A program made the position numbers and the translations under genes. This document shows positions 13,246-19,821 of a DNA stretch of 20,523 nucleotides, in pieces (within the stretch, counting starts at the first letter, position 1; each line of letters begins with the position of its first letter). Source of the stretch: a virus; the IMG/VR virus record IMGVR_UViG_3300034122_002435, positions 1-20,523 of that record; one strand, written 5' to 3'. The notes under the pieces are model-generated. The model did no database searches. It was not told the DNA's origin and saw nothing but the letters and a program-made list of their open reading frames with translations.

Positions 13246-13590
13246 ATGGGCCGAGCCGAGAACAACGTTACGAAGCAGGTGCGGCTCGCCATCACCCAAA
13301 TGGGCGACCGGGCAGCGTTCGTCCGCGTCCAGGCCGGCACGTTTACCATCGCCGACCGCCTCATCCGTGGCGCCGAGGCGGGCACGGCCGACCTGATCGG
13401 CGTCTACCGCGGCGTGCCCGTAGCCATGGAAATCAAGACCGACACAGGCCGCCAGACCGCCACGCAGCGGGACTGGGCGGAACGCTGGGAAGCGGCGGGC
13501 GGCGTCTACCGGGTGATCCGGGGCTACAACGACGCCCTGTGGCTGTTCACGGAACTGGACACCAGGCTCGACCGCTTGGGAGGCACGTAA
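13246..13590 (+). CDS. VRR-NUC domain nuclease
   Basis: 114 residues, the usual size for stand-alone phage VRR-NUC proteins. Motifs: an N-terminal helix with NNVTKQVR, GTADLIGVYRGVPVAMEIKTDTG (46-68) giving the catalytic D49, E62-x-K64 of the PD-(D/E)XK core, then TATQRDWAERWEAAGGVYRVIRG (71-93) with the conserved Gln and Val/Arg strand. VRR-NUC enzymes cleave branched or flap DNA (as in FAN1) and in phages probably resolve recombination or replication intermediates. No Shine-Dalgarno is seen; TACACT lies five bases upstream. It should cooperate with the RecE/RecT-like pair. Confidence 0.85.
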   Translation: MGRAENNVTKQVRLAITQMGDRAAFVRVQAGTFTIADRLIRGAEAGTADLIGVYRGVPVAMEIKTDTGRQTATQRDWAERWEAAGGVYRVIRGYNDALWLFTELDTRLDRLGGT

Positions 13591-13593
13591 CCA

Positions 13594-13926
13594 GTGCCCA
13601 AGATCCGCGCCCATTCCCCGGAATCGGCGTGGGTCCCGTCCCTTGACGCCTGCCGCACCAAGACCACCGACAGGAAGCACCAGGTCGAACGCCGCAAGGC
13701 CGAGGCGAAGGCCAAGGCACGGGTCAAGGCCATGCCCATCGGGCAGCCCGTGGAGGCCGTCTGGAAGACGATGGGCGGCAAGCAGTACGTCAGGAGGGGC
13801 ACGCTGCTCGCGTGCGTCCCGTGGCATCCAGAGCCGTCTGTGCTGGTCGCCACCATCCTGCTCGATGACGGGCAGACGCTGCGGGTGGACGCGACCAGAC
13901 TGAGGCGGGCAAAGTCGGTACACTGA
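13594..13926 (+). CDS. Small basic protein, unknown function
   Basis: 110 residues from GTG 13594, three bases after the nuclease stop. GGGAGG (13578-13583) is about 10 bases upstream. The N-terminal half is very Lys/Arg-rich (TDRKHQVERRKAEAKAKARVKAM) and likely helical. The C-terminal half is a small strand-rich domain (GQPVEAVWKTMGGKQYVRRGTLLACV, VLVATILLDDGQTLRVDATRLRRA) resembling an SH3/KOW-type barrel. This suggests nucleic-acid binding, by inference. Its last codons GTA CAC TGA are the GGTACACTGA element used by the next gene. Confidence 0.65.
   Translation: MPKIRAHSPESAWVPSLDACRTKTTDRKHQVERRKAEAKAKARVKAMPIGQPVEAVWKTMGGKQYVRRGTLLACVPWHPEPSVLVATILLDDGQTLRVDATRLRRAKSVH
13919..13924 (+). 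promoter_or_regulatory. TACACT element, exact leaderless spacing to ATG 13931
   Basis: GGTACACTGAC; TACACT ends six bases before ATG 13931, placing +1 on the A of the start codon. No Shine-Dalgarno precedes this ATG. The element overlaps the stop of the upstream gene. Confidence 0.5.
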
Positions 13927-13930
13927 CCGC

Positions 13931-14701
13931 ATGACGAACCGAGCAACACTGTGGTCCGCCGTCGCCATCGCTTTCGCGGTGGCGTCGGCTTGTGGGTGCA
14001 AGGGCAAGGCGGCAGCGTCCGCGTCGGGTGGCGGCCTTCCGGCCGCGACGCAGGCGACCAAGGCCGCCGCCGTGGAAGTTCGGGGTGCCGCGGCAACGAT
14101 CGACACCGCAAACCGCAGGATCGAGGCCGCGGCACCCGCTCTCTCAACCGAGACCCAAACCATCGCCACGGGCGTCGCGCGGCTCAACAGCGTGGCAGGC
14201 ACGCTTGAAGCCACCGGCACCGGCATCGCCGCCGGAGCCGAGCAACTGGCCAAGGCCGAGGCGGACCTCGCCGACGCCCGCAAGCGGATCGCCGACCTTG
14301 AGGAGGCCAAGGACGGGTTGCTATCGCGGCTGCTGACGTTTGGTGCCGTCGCGGGCCTCGGGCTTGCCGTCGTGGGCGGCGTCTGGCTGCGGTCGATCAA
14401 CGCCGTGGTGACGGGCCTTGGCATCTTTGCGGCGTGTGTGGCGGGCCAGTGGATCATCGCGTACCGCGCGGCCATCGCCATCACGGGCCTGGTGCTGGTC
14501 GGCCTGGTGCTCGGCTGGAAACTGCTCAAGGAGCACTTGGCGGCCCAGCAACTGGTCACCACAATCGAGGCGGGCAAGGGGACCATCGCCGACTGGCAAG
14601 CATTCGCGTCGGTGGCGAACAGCGTGCAGAACAAGTACACCCGTCGCGTGGTCGACCAGGTGCAGAAGTCCTTGGGCATCAAGAAGGCGGCTAAGCCATG
14701 A
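13931..14701 (+). CDS. Membrane protein with lipobox-like N-terminus and coiled coil
   Basis: 256 residues. Residues 5-21 form a signal-like hydrophobic segment ending ASAC (C21), a weak lipobox, followed by a Lys/Ala/Ser/Gly tether. Residues 40-130 are a long Ala-rich helical coiled coil (ANRRIEAAAP, AEADLADARKRIADLEEAKDGLL). Three hydrophobic helices follow at about 134-153, 156-177 and 180-199, then a polar, helical C-terminus. It overlaps the next small membrane protein by ATGA. Two adjacent membrane proteins just before terminase suggest holin/spanin-type lysis functions, but no endolysin is visible. A tail or membrane-stress role is also possible. Confidence 0.7.
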   Translation: MTNRATLWSAVAIAFAVASACGCKGKAAASASGGGLPAATQATKAAAVEVRGAAATIDTANRRIEAAAPALSTETQTIATGVARLNSVAGTLEATGTGIAAGAEQLAKAEADLADARKRIADLEEAKDGLLSRLLTFGAVAGLGLAVVGGVWLRSINAVVTGLGIFAACVAGQWIIAYRAAIAITGLVLVGLVLGWKLLKEHLAAQQLVTTIEAGKGTIADWQAFASVANSVQNKYTRRVVDQVQKSLGIKKAAKP

Positions 14702-14976
14702 GCGAGTCCATTACGGTCGATGCGAACAAGCACATCGTCGGCAAGGGCACGCCGGGCCAGTGGATCGCGGGCGGCGCCACGCTGCTGACGGTGGCGGCGG
14801 TCATGTACGACGCGAGGGTGACAGCCGCCCGTGCCCTCGAGTTGGCGAACAAGGCGGTCGAGGCCACGGCGGCGACACAGGCCAAGGTCGACGGGGCGCT
14901 GATCGAACTTGGCTCTAGGCTGGGCCGGATTGAGGGCCTGCTCGAGGCGATCAGGGCCGAGAAGCGGGGCGGCTGA
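14698..14976 (+). CDS. Small single-pass membrane protein, holin-like candidate
   Basis: 92 residues; ATG 14698 overlaps the previous stop (ATGA). One predicted transmembrane helix at 20-37 (QWIAGGATLLTVAAVMY), then a long amphipathic/coiled-coil helix (ARALELANKAVEATAATQAKV, LIELGSRLGRIEGLLEAIRAE) and a basic end KRGG. This size and layout fit class III-like holins or small inner-membrane phage proteins. The call is by architecture only. Its stop TGA supplies the TG of the extended -10 before the next gene. Confidence 0.65.
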   Translation: MSESITVDANKHIVGKGTPGQWIAGGATLLTVAAVMYDARVTAARALELANKAVEATAATQAKVDGALIELGSRLGRIEGLLEAIRAEKRGG

Positions 14977-14982
14977 TACAGT
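14977..14982 (+). promoter_or_regulatory. Extended -10 (TGATACAGT), exact leaderless spacing to ATG 14989
   Basis: TG-A-TACAGT ends six bases before ATG 14989, putting +1 on the start codon. No Shine-Dalgarno is correctly spaced for this ATG. Confidence 0.5.
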
Positions 14983-14988
14983 TTGGTC

Positions 14989-15363
14989 ATGACAGTCGAG
15001 CCGACGATTGTGGGATCAAGGGCCATCGTGCCCGCATCGACCGAGCCGGCGACGACCGACTCCGGGCTCCTGGCTGATCCGCACCATGCTCATGAGGACG
15101 CCCGCATGGTGGCCCGGGCCCTCAAACACCGGTGGCCCATCCCTGAGCACATGCGGCCCAAGATCGTCGATCGGCTGGTTGACATCGCCACGGCGAGCCC
15201 GGACGACTCCGACGCCATCAAGGCGGCGAGCGTGCTGCGGACCATGGACGGCGACAACCTGACGGCCGAGATTGAGGCCGAGAAGAACGCCCGGATCGAC
15301 GCCGGCAAGCCGACGCAGGCGGTCCAGATGTACGGCAAGCGGGCCCCCATCGACGAGGTGTGA
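14989..15363 (+). CDS. Probable terminase small-subunit-position protein
   Basis: 124 residues from ATG 14989; TTG 14983 two codons upstream is less likely because ATG fits the -10 spacing. Residues 1-30 are flexible (Thr/Pro/Ala). Residues 32-95 form helices (EDARMVARALKHRWPIPEHM, PKIVDRLVDIATASPDDSDAIKAASVLRTMDG), a pattern often seen just before large terminase genes. The C-terminus is acidic then basic (EIEAEKNARIDAGKP). Direct overlap with the large-subunit gene (TGATG) supports a small terminase or packaging-accessory role; there is no diagnostic motif. Confidence 0.6.
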   Translation: MTVEPTIVGSRAIVPASTEPATTDSGLLADPHHAHEDARMVARALKHRWPIPEHMRPKIVDRLVDIATASPDDSDAIKAASVLRTMDGDNLTAEIEAEKNARIDAGKPTQAVQMYGKRAPIDEV

Positions 15364-16697
15364 TGGACTACGAACCGTTCGGCGCGGCTTTGGCCGTGTG
15401 GAAGAGCAAGTCGCCCGAGGTGCTGGTGCCGGGCCCGGCGGGCACGGGCAAGACCCGCGCGATTCTTGAGAAGGTGCACCTGTACCTGCTCAAGTACCCC
15501 AAGACCCGCGGGCTGATCGTCCGCAAGACGCGGGCGTCGATGACCGAGAGCGTGCTAGTGACATTCGAGGGCAAGGTGGTGCAGGCCGGGTGCACGCTGA
15601 CCAACCAGGCACGACGCACCAGGTCGGCGTACGACTACGACAATGGCTCGACGCTGGTGGTCGGCGGGCTTGACAACCCCGACCGGATCATGAGCACCGA
15701 GTACGACCTGATCGCGGCGTTCGAGGCCACCGAGTTGAGCGAGGACGATTGGGAGAAGTTGACCACGCGCCTCCGCAACGGCAAGGGCCCGTATCACCAG
15801 ATCATCGCCGACTGCAACCCCGCGGCACCGTCGCACTGGCTCAAGCGGCGGGCCGACCGCGGGCAAATGGCCGTGTTCGAGTCGCGGCACAAGGACAACC
15901 CCATGCTGTGGGACGAGGCCAAGAACGACTGGACGCCGGCGGGCCAGAAGTACATCGCCACGCTGCAGTCGCTGAGCGGGCATCGCCGTGCCCGGCTGCT
16001 CGACGGGCGTTGGGCCGCGGCCGAGGGTCTGGTCTACCCCGAGTTTGACCCGACCATCCACGTGGTCAAGGCCATGCCGCCGGGCTGGGAAGCGTGGCCC
16101 AAGATCAGGTCTATCGACTTCGGGTACGTCCACCCGTTCGTCTGCCAGTGGTGGGCGGTTGACGGCGACGGGCGGATGTACCTGTACCGCGAGGTGTACC
16201 GGTCGAAGCGGACGGTCGCCGACCACGCGAGGCAGATCGTCGCCCTGTCCGCCAGCGAGACGTACCTAGCCACGGTGACCGACCACGACGCCGAGGACCG
16301 GGCCACGCTCGCGTCGGCTGGCATCCAGACCGTGGCGGCGAACAAGGACCACCGGACGGGCCGCGACTCGGTGCACGGGCGGCTCTTGGTGCAAGGCGAC
16401 GGCCGGCCACGGCTGTACCTGCTCGACGGCTGCACGGTCGAGACGGACGCGGACCTGTACAACGCCAAGCGGCCGACCTCGACACTCGCCGAGTTCGACG
16501 CGTACTGCTACCCGCCTGGTCAGGACGGCAAGGCGGCCAAGGAAGAGCCGATCAAGGCCAACGACGACGGCCTCGACGCGCTGCGATACGCGTGCATGTA
16601 CTTCGACGGGCCCAAGGCGTCGATGGGCGCATGGGTCGGGCGTGTCGCCGACGCGGGTACACTGGATGAGGCGACCGAATCACGCGGCTGGGCATGA
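15360..16697 (+). CDS. terL: Terminase large subunit (DNA-packaging ATPase/nuclease)
   Basis: 445 residues from GTG 15360, or 444 from ATG 15363, which overlaps the previous stop as TGATG. Walker A GPAGTGKT (25-32), a Walker B-like YDLIAAFEATEL (115-126, acidic E122), and a coupling motif DCNP (151-154) form the ATPase that pumps DNA into the prohead. The conserved GHRRARLLDGRW (207-218) leads to an RNase H-fold nuclease domain: SIDFGY (D253), TDHDAED (308-313) and a late NDDGLDALRYA block (about 413-423) supply acidic metal ligands. Length is typical for phages of this kind. It overlaps the portal gene by ATGA. Confidence 0.93.
   Translation: MMDYEPFGAALAVWKSKSPEVLVPGPAGTGKTRAILEKVHLYLLKYPKTRGLIVRKTRASMTESVLVTFEGKVVQAGCTLTNQARRTRSAYDYDNGSTLVVGGLDNPDRIMSTEYDLIAAFEATELSEDDWEKLTTRLRNGKGPYHQIIADCNPAAPSHWLKRRADRGQMAVFESRHKDNPMLWDEAKNDWTPAGQKYIATLQSLSGHRRARLLDGRWAAAEGLVYPEFDPTIHVVKAMPPGWEAWPKIRSIDFGYVHPFVCQWWAVDGDGRMYLYREVYRSKRTVADHARQIVALSASETYLATVTDHDAEDRATLASAGIQTVAANKDHRTGRDSVHGRLLVQGDGRPRLYLLDGCTVETDADLYNAKRPTSTLAEFDAYCYPPGQDGKAAKEEPIKANDDGLDALRYACMYFDGPKASMGAWVGRVADAGTLDEATESRGWA
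16658..16663 (+). promoter_or_regulatory. TACACT element inside the end of terL, upstream of portal
   Basis: GGGTACACTGG lies within the last codons of the terminase gene, 30 bases before ATG 16694. If active, +1 is near 16670 and the portal leader about 24-33 bases. No clear -35. Confidence 0.38.
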
Positions 16698-18946
16698 ACA
16701 CCATGGCAAAGCGAACCACCAAGAAGGCGATTGAACCCGACCAGCGCGAGATTCCCGGCGCGTGGGTGTCGGCATCGCTCATCCCGGGCGAGTCGTCGAC
16801 CTCGTACAACAACCAGAACACGGGCCGCGACTACGAACTGGTCACGCGCGGCATCACGGGCACGGCCTACCGGGCGGCGACGATCAACGCGACGGTGCTG
16901 GCCGGGCAGACGCTGCGGCTGTTCCGCAAGACCGGCACGGGCATCGCCAAGGCCGGCCGCAAGGTGGCCGACAAGCGGATCGTCAAGCACGCGACCAACC
17001 GCGGTCGGGTCAAGTCGCTCATCGGCAAGGCGGCCACGTACGCCAACCGGGCCGGCGACCAGGTGGAGGAGGTGCTAGACCACCCGGTGCTCGACCTGCT
17101 CCAGAACCCGGACCCGATCTACACCGGCAGCATGTGGATGCACATGCTGTTCTGGTTCAAGGAGGTGTCGGGACGCGCGTACCTCTACGTGGGCGAGAAG
17201 GTCAACGGCGTGCCGGTGTCGGCGTACATCCTGCCCAGCCAGTTCGCCTGGCCGATGCTGTCCGACACGGGCTTCATTGCCGGGTACTACTACGGCAGGA
17301 ATCGGTCGGACCCCATGCGGATCGCGGCCGAGGACGTGGTGTACCTGCGGCAGCACGGCAGCCCAGTGCACCCCGCGGGCGGCATGTCCTGGCTGTTCAG
17401 CGTCATGGCCGAGACTGACATGGAAGCCGCGGCCCTCCAGGCTGAGGCCCAGCGGTGGCTCAACGGCGGCATGCCGGGCATGGTGTTCAAGGCGGCCCCG
17501 ACCACGACGGACGCCCAAATGCGGCAGATCAACGCCCACCTCAACCAGAGCACACGCGGCGTCGGCAAGGCGGGGTCGATCCTGCTGCTGCGTGACACGG
17601 AGTTGATCCAGTACGGCACCAAGCCTCACGAGATGCAATACGTCGAGGGCATCACCACGACCGAGAAGCGGATCTACGACGCGGCGGGCATCCCCGAGCC
17701 GATCTACCGGCTCAACTCGGCCAACCTCGCGTCGGCGACGGTGGCGAACGCTCAGTACATGCGGTACACGATCGCTCCGCGGCTGGCGACGCTCGCGGGC
17801 GAACTGACCGAACTGCTGCTCCCCCACTACGGCGTCGAACCCGGCGAGATGTGGTTCTGCTTCGACGACCCGACGCAGGACGACCAGATCGCCTTGGCGA
17901 CGGAACTGCGGGCGGCCGAGGCGCAGGGCATCATCACGCCCAACGAGTACCGCGCGGTGATGGACCTCGAGGCGCTGCCGGACGAGGCGAACCTCATGCG
18001 GTACCGCCAGACCGAGGCACCGGCCCCGATGGGCATCTTCGGCGGCGGCATGCCGACCCCGGCGAAGGCCGAGGACATGCCCAGCGAGGACGTTGGCGAG
18101 GCGTCGGTGGACGTCGAGCAGCCGACCCCCGAAGACGCCCCCGAAGTCACCCCCGAAGACGCCCCCGAAGTCGAGGCCAAGTCGATGGCGACCAAGCCAT
18201 GCGACCGACCCCGCGTTCCCCGCAAGTACAAGGCCGCGACGCTGTGGGACGAGGCGACCGGCGTGCCGACCGTGGGCAGTTCGCTGTTCCGCCGATTCCT
18301 GTCGGCGTTGACCGGCTGGTACACGACGGCCGTGCCGAGCATGATCGACGACACCGGCATCGTGCAGATGCCCGACAATGCCGCCATCGCGGACCTCAAC
18401 AAGATCGCCGATCGGTTCGTCGCCGACATGCTGCGAACGGGTGCGATGGACGGCCTCGCCAAGATCGGCATGGACCCCGACGACGGCGCGTTCAACGTCG
18501 CCAGCGAGACGGCCATGTCGTACGTCCGCAACCGCGGCCTCGAACTGGCCAAGACGATCCCCGAAACGCTCAAGGGCCACGTGGCCGTCGCCATCGAGAA
18601 GCAACTGGCCGCGGGCACCAGCATCGCCGACCTGCGCGACGCCATCCGCGAGGTGGCCCCCGACCTCACTGAGTGGCAGGCCGTTCGCATCGCCAGGACC
18701 GAGACGGCCATGGCGTACTGCGAGGGCAACCGCCAAGCATGGGAACAGCAAGGCGTGGCGACCAAGGCGTGGAGCGTCGCGGGCGGCCCGTGCCCCATCT
18801 GCGAGGGCATCGGCGAGGCCTACCCCAACGACATTCCGATTGGCGAAGCGTTCTCCACGGGCAGCGGCTCGTGGCAGGCCCCGCCCGCACACCCGAACTG
18901 CCGGTGCGACCTGCTGCCCGGCGTGGAGTACGTCGATGACGAGTGA
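16694..18946 (+). CDS. Portal protein fused to SPP1 gp7/Mu F-type head morphogenesis domain
   Basis: 750 residues, much longer than a typical 400-500-residue portal. Start ATG 16694 overlaps terminase (ATGA); ATG 16703 is possible. Residues 1-430 carry portal features: ATINATVLAGQTLRLF, HPVLDLLQNPDP, MHMLFWFKEVSGRAYLY, IYDAAGIPEPIYRLNSANLASATVANAQYM. Residues about 440-510 are an acidic PEDAPEV-rich linker. The C-terminal part (about 590-745) is a Mu F/gp7 domain: VRIARTETAMAYCEGNRQAW (665-684), PCPICEGIG (697-705) and APPAHPNCRCDL (731-742), whose Cys/His could bind zinc. Portals form the dodecameric DNA gate; gp7-type proteins bind portals and enter the head. Fusion of the two is seen in some phages. 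Confidence 0.88.
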   Translation: MNTMAKRTTKKAIEPDQREIPGAWVSASLIPGESSTSYNNQNTGRDYELVTRGITGTAYRAATINATVLAGQTLRLFRKTGTGIAKAGRKVADKRIVKHATNRGRVKSLIGKAATYANRAGDQVEEVLDHPVLDLLQNPDPIYTGSMWMHMLFWFKEVSGRAYLYVGEKVNGVPVSAYILPSQFAWPMLSDTGFIAGYYYGRNRSDPMRIAAEDVVYLRQHGSPVHPAGGMSWLFSVMAETDMEAAALQAEAQRWLNGGMPGMVFKAAPTTTDAQMRQINAHLNQSTRGVGKAGSILLLRDTELIQYGTKPHEMQYVEGITTTEKRIYDAAGIPEPIYRLNSANLASATVANAQYMRYTIAPRLATLAGELTELLLPHYGVEPGEMWFCFDDPTQDDQIALATELRAAEAQGIITPNEYRAVMDLEALPDEANLMRYRQTEAPAPMGIFGGGMPTPAKAEDMPSEDVGEASVDVEQPTPEDAPEVTPEDAPEVEAKSMATKPCDRPRVPRKYKAATLWDEATGVPTVGSSLFRRFLSALTGWYTTAVPSMIDDTGIVQMPDNAAIADLNKIADRFVADMLRTGAMDGLAKIGMDPDDGAFNVASETAMSYVRNRGLELAKTIPETLKGHVAVAIEKQLAAGTSIADLRDAIREVAPDLTEWQAVRIARTETAMAYCEGNRQAWEQQGVATKAWSVAGGPCPICEGIGEAYPNDIPIGEAFSTGSGSWQAPPAHPNCRCDLLPGVEYVDDE
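18125..18172 (+). repeat. Two perfect 24-bp tandem repeats in the portal linker
   Basis: 18125-18148 is repeated exactly at 18149-18172, encoding two copies of an 8-residue TPEDAPEV unit. It marks the flexible acidic hinge between portal and Mu F-like domains and is prone to in-frame length change. Confidence 0.85.
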
Positions 18947-19634
18947 CCGTGCAACCCAGATCGTTCAGGCCATCCGCCGCCGGGCCGTCGCTACCGGCGT
19001 CCTGACCAAGGCCGACAGCCCGATTGGCGTGATGGCTGGCAAGCAGACCTACCACGCCAAGGCCAAGGTCAAGCAGGCCGCGGGGCAACCCCTTGAGGTC
19101 ATCTGCTACGCCTCGACGGCGGCGGTGGACCTGGAGCAGGAGGTGGTGCTGCCCAGCGGCTGCGACATGCAGACCTACCTGGGCGTGAACCGCAACCTGT
19201 TCGTGGACCACAACTACGACGTCTGCTCGGCCGTGGCCACGGTTCGGAGCATGTCGCTCACGCCGTCGGGCTGGTTGTGCCACGGGGTGTTCCACGACGA
19301 CATGACCAACCCGTACGTGCGGGCGTGCGTGGCGCTGGCCAAGGCGGGCACGCTGGCCATGTCCATCGGCTTCGAGGCCCTTGAGTGGGGTGCTCCGACA
19401 GCCGCCGAGACCGTGGCGTACCCCGGCATCGAGTCGATCGTCCGCCGGTGCAAGGTGCTCGAGGTGTCGTACACCGCCCTGCCCATGAACGTGACGTGCC
19501 GCATGGTGTCGGGCGGCGGCCGCGACATGGCGGCCAGCGACAAGAGCCGCAAGGCCCTTCTGGAGGCCAAGGTGCCCGACCGCGTGATGGCCGACTTCGG
19601 GGTGCGGGCCGTGCGAACGATCGTCCTGCGGTGA
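18936..19634 (+). CDS. HK97-family prohead protease
   Basis: 232 residues from ATG 18936, overlapping the portal gene by 11 bases; longer in-frame sequence upstream lies inside the portal gene. Residues 50-200 show the family pattern: LEVICYASTAAVDLEQEVVLPSGC, NLFVDHNYD (candidate catalytic His), GVFHDDMTNPYVRACVALAKAGTLAMSIGFE (Ser in MSIGF) and KVLEVSYTALPMN before a variable C-terminus. The enzyme is a herpesvirus-assemblin-like serine protease that trims the capsid delta domain and itself during head maturation. The major capsid gene follows after 187 bases, the expected order. Confidence 0.88.
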   Translation: MTSDRATQIVQAIRRRAVATGVLTKADSPIGVMAGKQTYHAKAKVKQAAGQPLEVICYASTAAVDLEQEVVLPSGCDMQTYLGVNRNLFVDHNYDVCSAVATVRSMSLTPSGWLCHGVFHDDMTNPYVRACVALAKAGTLAMSIGFEALEWGAPTAAETVAYPGIESIVRRCKVLEVSYTALPMNVTCRMVSGGGRDMAASDKSRKALLEAKVPDRVMADFGVRAVRTIVLR

Positions 19635-19821
19635 CGCGGGTACACTGACGACGCATTCCCTCCTTCTCCCTGCCAGCGATGCGACGGCACGCTGGCGGGC
19701 TTCAACCGAATACACCTGCAAACGGCAGGTATCGCACGCCGGCCCGAGTGTTTCGCGCCGCGTGCCGTGCCGAGTCCGAGCAGAGAACACCATCTCCGCG
19801 GCCACGCCGCGAAAGGTTCTC
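19635..19821 (+). promoter_or_regulatory. Capsid-gene leader with TACACT element and three hairpins
   Basis: GGGTACACTGAC (TACACT 19641-19646) lies seven bases after the protease stop; +1 would be near 19653, giving a leader of about 170 bases. Hairpins: 19669-19677/19691-19699 (nine pairs, one T-G); ACCTGC 19714-19719/GCAGGT 19725-19730; CGCGG 19797-19801/CCGCG 19807-19811, the last directly abutting the AAAGG ribosome-binding site (19812-19816). No gene is seen here. The structure may stabilise or control the abundant capsid mRNA. Confidence 0.45.

Noticed and set aside
6738-13926. Diversity-generating retroelement or retron
   Set aside because: No reverse transcriptase motif (YxDD-type) was found in any frame inspected, so the hairpin array cannot be tied to such a system here.
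13099-14733. 544-residue - strand ORF
   Set aside because: Lies opposite the VRR-NUC, basic and membrane protein genes, which have clear motifs and correct overlaps; no upstream signals on the - strand.
17075-18892. 605-residue - strand ORF
   Set aside because: Opposite the portal/Mu F gene and of antisense composition.
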